A DNA stretch of 64,000 nt from Deltaproteobacteria bacterium. Lineage in GTDB: Bacteria > Desulfobacterota_D > UBA1144 > Nemesobacterales > Nemesobacteraceae. This document shows positions 59,677-64,000 of this stretch, in pieces. Location of the stretch: positions 1-64,000 of the forward strand of contig JAJCZR010000037.1 of assembly GCA_029262295.1 (NCBI GenBank), given 5' to 3'. The notes beneath the pieces were generated by a model, which searched no databases, was not told where the DNA came from, and saw only the letters and a program-made list of their open reading frames with translations. Each line of letters opens with the position of its first letter. Position 1 is the first letter of the stretch. Position numbers and translations under genes: made by a program.

Positions 59677-60705
59677 TTAACTCAACAATTTTTTGTAGCC
59701 GCCAATATCATCGACCCATTCTTTTAGTTCACTCATACCTTCTTCATATGAAGATACTGGTTCATAACCCAGTTGCTCTTTTGCTTTTTGAATACAGTAA
59801 GTCCTGCTTCCTGAAAGTGCTGAAACAGCAAATCTTGTAAGGACTGGTGGTTTTGGTGATTTAAAAAGTTTAAATATCATTTCCATAATAAATGCAATCC
59901 CGTAACCAACTTTATATGGAATAGTCATTTTGGGTTTCCAGTCAATTCCAATTGCTGAAAGCTCATCCTTCACAAATTCTGTATTATTCAGTTCTTTCCC
60001 ATCGTTTATGAAGTATATATTTCCAGGTGCATTTTCACTTTCTGCAGCCAGAATTACACCATGAATAAGATTATTTATATTGCAAGGTGAAACTATCTTA
60101 TTGTTAGTCCCCATATTCACAAGAAATCCTTTGAGTGCAGCCTCTGCAACACGGGGAAGTATAACAGTATCACCTGCTCCCCAAATATTTGATGGCCTTA
60201 TGGCAACTGTTTCAATATCATCTTTACCATTGTATTCAATTACCATTTTTTCGGCTATAGATTTGGTCTCATTGTAATTGTCATTGTACTTTTCAGGGTA
60301 AGGATAATTTTCATCTACATTTTTTAGGTTATGTATCTCAGAAAAAGTGGATTTCCATATAACTGTCGAAGAACTCATGTGTATAAATCTTTTAACCCCA
60401 TGTTTTATGGATGCATCCAGTAAGGTTTTGGTTGCATCAATATTTTGAGTATAGAAATCTTCTTTTTTCCCCCAATCAGAAACAAGTGCTGCAATATGGA
60501 ATACATGGTCACACCCACTTGAAAAGTCTTCTAAGGATTCAGGCGAAGAAAGATCACCATAAACTATTTCGACTTTTAGAGATTCCAATTTTGATATATC
60601 ACTAGTAGTTCTTGCAAGCGCCTTAACTTCAAAACCCTTTTCGACCAGTTTTTCTACAAGTTTTCCACCCACAAATCCCGTTGCACCTGTTACCGCAGCT
60701 TTCAC
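59677..60705 (-). CDS. NAD-dependent epimerase/3-beta-HSD-like short-chain dehydrogenase
   Basis: 342 aa extended SDR. Rossmann motif TGATGFVGGKLVEKL, VFHIAALVSDWG, the catalytic tyrosine in YNDNYNETKSIAEKMV and RPSNIWGAGD. It probably acts on a nucleotide sugar or a hydroxysteroid/hopanoid-like substrate; substrate unknown. It starts at GTG (60705) with AGGAG five bases upstream and lies 3 bp before ccmA, so it is co-transcribed with the ccm genes although there is no functional link that I can name. Confidence 0.85.
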   Translation of the reverse strand: MKAAVTGATGFVGGKLVEKLVEKGFEVKALARTTSDISKLESLKVEIVYGDLSSPESLEDFSSGCDHVFHIAALVSDWGKKEDFYTQNIDATKTLLDASIKHGVKRFIHMSSSTVIWKSTFSEIHNLKNVDENYPYPEKYNDNYNETKSIAEKMVIEYNGKDDIETVAIRPSNIWGAGDTVILPRVAEAALKGFLVNMGTNNKIVSPCNINNLIHGVILAAESENAPGNIYFINDGKELNNTEFVKDELSAIGIDWKPKMTIPYKVGYGIAFIMEMIFKLFKSPKPPVLTRFAVSALSGSRTYCIQKAKEQLGYEPVSSYEEGMSELKEWVDDIGGYKKLLS

Positions 60706-60765
60706 AATTACTCCTCTTAAACAATAATTCTCAACATTCTAACTAATATGGAAATTATGTTGAAC

Positions 60766-60931
60766 TGTCATCCCGCACTAGATGCGGGATCCACTATGCT
60801 TGCTTATAAATTTGAGTAATTAAAAAGATTTAATTCTGGCAGAAATTAACTTCTTGAGCATAATCTAAAGATATTAGTAATTCCTTAATTCTAGTCACCA
60901 CTCTGGATTCCAAATCAAGTTTGGAATGACA
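60766..60931. repeat. REPIN-like element: two inverted hairpins
   Basis: The left arm is TGTCATCCCGCA-CTAGA-TGCGGGATCCA; the right arm TGGATTCCAAA-TCAAG-TTTGGAATGACA is in the opposite orientation. Together they span 166 bp, close to the 170 bp of the element at 47515. The inner 110 bp of the two elements are not obviously related. It fills most of the gap between the epimerase gene and tRNA-Leu. Pairs of inverted REP hairpins like this are called REPINs; no RAYT transposase is in the window. Confidence 0.6.
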
Positions 60932-60961
60932 AGAATTTAAAATATTTAGTCTTTAAAAAAC

Positions 60962-61046
60962 TGCCCGGGGCCGGACTTGAACCGGCACAGTTCTAAGAAC
61001 CGAGGGATTTTAAGTCCCTTGCGTCTACCAATTCCGCCACCCGGGC
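60962..61046 (-). tRNA. tRNA-Leu (TAA)
   Basis: 85-nt class II tRNA on the minus strand: acceptor GCCCGGG/CCCGGGC, anticodon loop CTTAAAA giving TAA, long variable arm (CTCGGTTCTTAGAACTG), T-loop GGTTCAAGTCC. Discriminator A; CCA not encoded. Confidence 0.95.
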
Positions 61047-61063
61047 TGATATTATTTTTAATT

Positions 61064-61138
61064 TGGAGGCGGCGCCCGGATTCGAACCGGGGTATAACGG
61101 TTTTGCAGACCGTCGCCTTACCACTTGGCTACGCCGCC
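61064..61138 (-). tRNA. tRNA-Cys (GCA)
   Basis: Minus-strand cloverleaf: acceptor GGCGGCG/CGCCGCC, anticodon loop TCTGCAAAA giving GCA, T-loop GGTTCGAATCC. The CCA end is encoded. It is transcribed just ahead of tRNA-Leu, 17 bp apart. Confidence 0.95.
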
Positions 61139-61204
61139 AGATTTAAGACTTATTAATCTTCCAGAAAAATTTACATATTGCAAAGAATTATCATTAATTT
61201 CTAT

Positions 61205-61234
61205 TTGACTTGAATAGAGTTATTTTAATATACT
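61205..61234 (+). promoter_or_regulatory. Candidate promoter before the antitoxin-like gene
   Basis: TTGACT, 18 bp, TATACT: five of six matches to each consensus box, 72 bp upstream of the ATG at 61307. It is the clearest sigma-70-type promoter in this part of the window. Confidence 0.45.
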
Positions 61235-61306
61235 TTTAACTATGAAGTAACAGTTAATAGATTGTTGCTGTCATAAGTCAAACAGATAAGGAAATACTTT
61301 TATATT

Positions 61307-61540
61307 ATGTCAATAGAATATGAAAAGCTTGAAAAAGAGATTTTAGCCTTAAGTTCAAAACAAAAGGCAGCACTTGCCATTACGTTGATCGAAGAGCTGG
61401 ACAATTCCACAGACGAAAATGTAGAAGAACTGTGGATTGAAGAAGCCGAGCGAAGATATCAATCCTATAAAGCCGGTGAATTAGAGGCTGTTGACGGAGA
61501 AGAAGCACTAAAAAGAGTGCAAACTCGTCTTAATAGATGA
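61307..61540 (+). CDS. Addiction-module antitoxin-like protein (PF09720/TIGR02574)
   Basis: 77 aa. LEKEILALSSKQKAALAITLIEEL and ELWIEEAERRYQSYKAGE match the short family of 'addiction module' proteins that pair with RelE/ParE toxins. The toxin normally starts at or overlaps the antitoxin stop. Here ATG overlaps the TGA (61537), but that frame ends after five codons, and no RelE-like frame follows, so the antitoxin looks orphaned. Confidence 0.8.
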   Translation: MSIEYEKLEKEILALSSKQKAALAITLIEELDNSTDENVEELWIEEAERRYQSYKAGELEAVDGEEALKRVQTRLNR

Positions 61541-61694
61541 TTGGCTTTAGATAGCTCGAAAGAATATTTTACTCTATAAATTTTTGTTTTAATTGGGTTG
61601 GTTCTTTAGTTGTTTTATATTTATTTGAATCGATTGAAATAACGTATAAATTTAATGTGTATTAAGTTTTGTGAATATGTGGTGATTAGCAAAT

Positions 61695-61931
61695 ATGCCA
61701 ACTGTACTCAAGATTGGCCCCTATCGATTCTTTTTCTATAGTAATGAAAGAGGGGAACCACCTCATATTCATGTGCAGAGAGAACGTTTTCTTGCTAAAT
61801 TCTGGTTAAATACTGTTACCTTAGCAGGTTCTAGACGCTTTTCTTCACATGAGCTAAGAACAATACAGAAATATGTTGATGAAAATAGAGAAATATTTCT
61901 GGAGGCATGGAATGAACACATTGACAGTTGA
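61695..61931 (+). CDS. DUF4160 protein (probable toxin-antitoxin-like partner)
   Basis: 78 aa. GPYRFFFYSNERGEPPHIHVQR and LRTIQKYVDENREIFLEAWNEH are the DUF4160 signature. DUF4160 genes very often overlap a DUF2442 gene, as here (20 bp), and are suspected toxin-antitoxin-type pairs. Function unproven. Complete, no frameshift visible. Confidence 0.85.
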   Translation: MPTVLKIGPYRFFFYSNERGEPPHIHVQRERFLAKFWLNTVTLAGSRRFSSHELRTIQKYVDENREIFLEAWNEHIDS

Positions 61932-62157
61932 AACACATCCCCTGGCACTGAGTATAGAATTTACAAAAGATGATCTCATTGTTTCGTTAGTAGATGGACG
62001 AAAAATCACAGTACCACTGATATGGTTTCCGCGTTTATCAGAAGCCACAGAAAGTCAATTAGAAAAATACGAACTTCTCGGTGATGGAGAAGGCATACAC
62101 TGGCCTGAAATTGATGAAGATATAAGCATTGCCGGATTATTACAGGGTAATCACTAG
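61912..62157 (+). CDS. DUF2442 protein
   Basis: 81 aa from the ATG at 61912, preceded by GGAGG; the track's start 13 codons earlier lies inside DUF4160. LSIEFTKDDLIVSLVDGRKITVPLIWFPRL and WPEIDEDISIAGLL match DUF2442, a small DNA-binding or regulatory-like domain. It overlaps DUF4160 by 20 bp, which predicts coupled translation. Probably the antidote or regulator of that pair (inference). Confidence 0.85.
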   Translation: MNTLTVETHPLALSIEFTKDDLIVSLVDGRKITVPLIWFPRLSEATESQLEKYELLGDGEGIHWPEIDEDISIAGLLQGNH

Positions 62158-62171
62158 TATACACTCTAAGA

Positions 62172-62357
62172 TTGAAACATGTTGACATAGCCAAAGCCAG
62201 TCGCTCTTCACGAAAGCAAAAAAGAGTTAATGTCGATTTTCCTATATGGATGATTGAATCACTTGATCGTGAAGCTGGAAGGTTAGGTGTAACTCGTCAA
62301 TCAGTTATCAAAATGGGGCTTGCAGAAAGTTTAAAGAATTCACCATCTGAGAATTGA
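62172..62357 (+). CDS. CopG/RHH-type antitoxin-like protein, weak start
   Basis: 61 aa beginning at a TTG. RVNVDFPIWMIESLDREAGRLGVTRQSVIKMGLAE is the ribbon-helix-helix pattern of CopG/BrnA-type antitoxins. Upstream in frame the codons for VYTLR precede the TTG and fit the family's usual N-terminus (YTLRLKHVD), but the ATG that should begin it is absent, so the start may be mutated and the gene decaying. No toxin gene adjoins it; it starts 14 bp after DUF2442. Confidence 0.6.
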   Translation: MKHVDIAKASRSSRKQKRVNVDFPIWMIESLDREAGRLGVTRQSVIKMGLAESLKNSPSEN

Positions 62358-62710
62358 TATAATTCAGGTGCAAGCCAAAATTAATACAAAAAAAGTAACG
62401 TCCCCATATTAAGCAATAGTTTGAACAATTTATAAACATTTCTATTTATTATCATAGAATTTGGTATTAATTGATTTAATCTAAAAAATTTATTAAATTT
62501 ATTTTATCATTCCATCAGAGACTACATAAAATTCTCAAATAATTAAGAATAAAGCTCATGTCAGATAATCTTACCACTGAAGATTATGAAAATATCTGGT
62601 TACGTATAAAAGATCGCTTCTTAAGGTATTACATCTTTTGACTTATTTATTGTTTGTTTTATAATGTATATAAAATATTTTAGATAATATAAGAATTAAA
62701 CATAGGCAAT
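62358..62710. other. Gene-free AT-rich stretch with one tiny open frame
   Basis: 353 bp without a convincing gene. A 27-codon frame at 62558-62641 (MSDNLTTEDYENIWLRIKDR then FLRYYIF) reads sensibly but has no ribosome site; it may be the stump of a lost gene. The rest is A/T-rich and I see no repeat, tRNA or hairpin worth naming. Confidence 0.4.
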
Positions 62711-63085
62711 ATGACTCAAAAATTCACATGTCCTCATTGCAGCAGGTCTTTAAACCCACCTGATAGACTTCTGGGTCATACTGTCAATTGCCCATCTTGC
62801 AAAGAAAAAATCACATTGCCACGAACTGCCATCCAACAGCATTCGAATATGACATCAAATGCAATTAACACTCATCAAAAGTCAAGTGACGGTCTCATAG
62901 CTTCAGGGTACTTCTGCAGTTTGATTGCACTTTTACTATTTCCACCTGGCTTTGGTATAGCAGGACTTGCAATCGGAATTATTAACTTGACTAAAGGATC
63001 TATAGGCCATGGTATTGCACAGATAGTTTTATCAATAACCTGTGCAGTCTTTGGAATGATAATTGGAGTAGCAACATCGGTTTGA
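62711..63085 (+). CDS. Zinc-ribbon DUF4190-type membrane protein
   Basis: 124 aa. N-terminal zinc ribbon (CPHC at 8-11 and CPSC at 27-30), a Gln/Asn/Ser-rich linker and two membrane helices (about residues 65-88 and 97-118), with GFGIAGLAIGIINLTKG between them, as in DUF4190. Function unknown; such proteins are common in bacterial genomes with variable regions. Standing alone, after the toxin-antitoxin patch. Confidence 0.75.
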   Translation: MTQKFTCPHCSRSLNPPDRLLGHTVNCPSCKEKITLPRTAIQQHSNMTSNAINTHQKSSDGLIASGYFCSLIALLLFPPGFGIAGLAIGIINLTKGSIGHGIAQIVLSITCAVFGMIIGVATSV

Positions 63086-63157
63086 TCTACTAGAAATGAA
63101 CTGAGTTAAATGTATATTGTTTAATATAAATTGAAGATTCGTGATAAACCCATAAAA

Positions 63158-63943
63158 TCAAATCAATGTTTCAGACTTCATGACAGTCACTGCATTTCCA
63201 GAAAGAAGAACCGTATCATCTTTAAGTTTTGTATAGACTACTCCTCCTCTTTTTGATGCCTGAAATCCGATCAACTCTTTTTTGCCAAGTCTTTTACTCC
63301 AGAATGGAGCTAGGCAACAGTGAGCTGAGCCTGTAACAGGATCTTCATCAATTCCGGAGTTGGGAGCAAAAAACCTTGAAACAAAATCATATTTATCTGA
63401 TGATGATTTTGCTGAAATTATTAAGCCTCTGCAATCTAATTTTTTTAGATATTCAAAATTTGGAATTACTTTTCTAACAACTTCTTCATTCTCATAAACA
63501 GCAAGATAATCCATTCTGTTTTTACCAACAAATATTGGTTGATATCCAATTGCCTTCAATAGTTCTTCAGGACAATCGGCTTCAACAGGTGATTCGATCG
63601 GAAAATCCATTTCTATAAGATAATTATTTTTCCTAGCTTTTAATATTCCACTTTTGGTTTCAAATACTGCTTCCTCTTTTATGTCTAGCACTCCAACTTC
63701 CCAGAGAATATGAGCTGCGGCCAAAGTGGCATGTCCACATAAACCAGCTTCTTTTATCGGAGTAAACCAACGTAACCTGAAACTGTCATCTTTTTTTAAA
63801 ACAAATGATGTTTCGGAAAGATTTATTTCAGAAGCGATATTCTGTTTGAGCTCATCTGAAATATCTTTTTCTAAAATAAAAGTTGCTGCGGGGTTGCCAG
63901 AAAAAGGTTTATCAGTGAATGAATCTACTATATAAAAGATCAT
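63158..63943 (-). CDS. PhzF-family isomerase/epimerase-like protein
   Basis: 261 aa. IVDSFTDKPFSGNPAATFIL, the catalytic Glu in EINLSETSFV, GLCGHATLAAAHILW and DEDPVTGSAHCCLAPFW are the PhzF signatures. The family includes trans-2,3-dihydro-3-hydroxyanthranilate isomerase and related enzymes; no phenazine genes are nearby, so the substrate is probably different. The ATG at 63943 lies 12 bp after the end of an upstream frame that runs off the window. Confidence 0.88.
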   Translation of the reverse strand: MIFYIVDSFTDKPFSGNPAATFILEKDISDELKQNIASEINLSETSFVLKKDDSFRLRWFTPIKEAGLCGHATLAAAHILWEVGVLDIKEEAVFETKSGILKARKNNYLIEMDFPIESPVEADCPEELLKAIGYQPIFVGKNRMDYLAVYENEEVVRKVIPNFEYLKKLDCRGLIISAKSSSDKYDFVSRFFAPNSGIDEDPVTGSAHCCLAPFWSKRLGKKELIGFQASKRGGVVYTKLKDDTVLLSGNAVTVMKSETLI

Positions 63944-63955
63944 GGTAAGATCAAT

Positions 63956-64000
63956 TTAACTACTTTCAAAATTATATTTCTTATCTTTCAGAGCTCTCAC
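63956..64000 (-). CDS. Possible 3' end of an upstream gene (runs off the window)
   Basis: One minus-strand frame is open from the window edge to a TAA at 63956 (VRALKDKKYNFESS), 12 bp before the PhzF start; the other two frames stop at once. That arrangement looks like the end of a co-transcribed gene, but 14 codons are too few to be sure. Confidence 0.3.
   Translation of the reverse strand: MRALKDKKYNFESS

Noticed and set aside
62558-62641. 27-codon ORF between the CopG gene and the zinc-ribbon gene
   Set aside because: No ribosome site and no recognisable family; kept only as part of the gene-free stretch.

Overview
The window is AT-rich and gene-dense, from a Gram-negative (diderm) bacterium. 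Outer-membrane assembly genes (bamA, skp, lolCD), lipid A/fatty acid gene fabZ, a TgpA-type transglutaminase and a System I cytochrome c maturation set (ccm) all point to a two-membrane cell with periplasmic c-type cytochromes. Signal peptides and lipoboxes are normal, TTG and GTG starts are common, most neighbouring genes overlap or lie within about 20 bp, and there is no transposase, rRNA or CRISPR array. The CxxxY-type CcmE, the tRNA-tuf order and the nusA-infB-truB-rpsO-pnp block fit a delta-proteobacteria-like or related uncultivated lineage (for example Dadabacteria-like). That placement is inference, not something the sequence proves.

Layout. 1-0.6 kb: the 5' end of tuf and four tRNAs in the order Thr-Tyr-Gly-Thr. 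0.7-7.4 kb: envelope operon fabZ-skp-bamA-lolD-lolC-lysS. 7.5-9 kb: thioesterase and MFS transporter. 9.1-12.2 kb: pyrC-pyrB-pyrR and a small membrane protein. 12.2-16 kb: lepB, rel, gmk. 16.1-17.5 kb: a DUF4124/Mrr-like membrane protein and a HAD hydrolase. 17.6-22.1 kb: an arsenosugar-type operon (ArsM-like methyltransferase, AhpD-like peroxidase, ArsS radical SAM, DUF2064-like glycosyltransferase) continuing without a gap into a TlpA-like lipoprotein and CcdA. 22.2-29.3 kb: malic enzyme, HAD, aldo/keto reductase, OtsAB, CcmG-CcmH, nitroreductase. 29.3-31.1 kb: two poorly known genes. 31.1-41.6 kb: the translation/RNA operon rimP-nusA-infB-DUF503-rbfA-nrnA-truB-rpsO-pnp-miaA, with an intrinsic terminator in its leader. 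41.7-49.2 kb: Yip1-like protein, an unknown membrane protein, transglutaminase, uvrB, and an ECF sigma/anti-sigma/Spy operon. 49.3-52.5 kb: CobA-HemD fusion, a 514-bp gene-free stretch, rsmE, DUF3592. 52.7-60.7 kb: a lipoprotein and ccmABCDEFI with a membrane-anchored cytochrome c, led by a nucleotide-sugar epimerase-like gene. 61-64 kb: tRNA-Leu, tRNA-Cys, a patch of toxin-antitoxin-like small genes, a zinc-ribbon membrane protein and PhzF.

How genes work together. The 17.6-22.1 kb operon looks like a complete route from arsenite to arsenosugar precursors, with a periplasmic thiol-redox pair attached. The cytochrome maturation genes sit in two places: ccmABCDEFI at 54.7-59.7 kb and ccmG-ccmH at 27.6-28.6 kb. 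CcmE has Cys in place of the usual haem-binding His, although CcmH is present. The RNA operon may be autoregulated through its leader terminator.

Of most interest: the arsenosugar-TlpA-CcdA operon, the rimP-nusA leader terminator, the mixed-type Ccm system, a DUF4124 protein carrying an apparently dead Mrr-like domain, two REPIN-like paired hairpins, G/T-rich 'TTAG' repeats in two operons, and the decaying toxin-antitoxin patch beside the tRNA genes.
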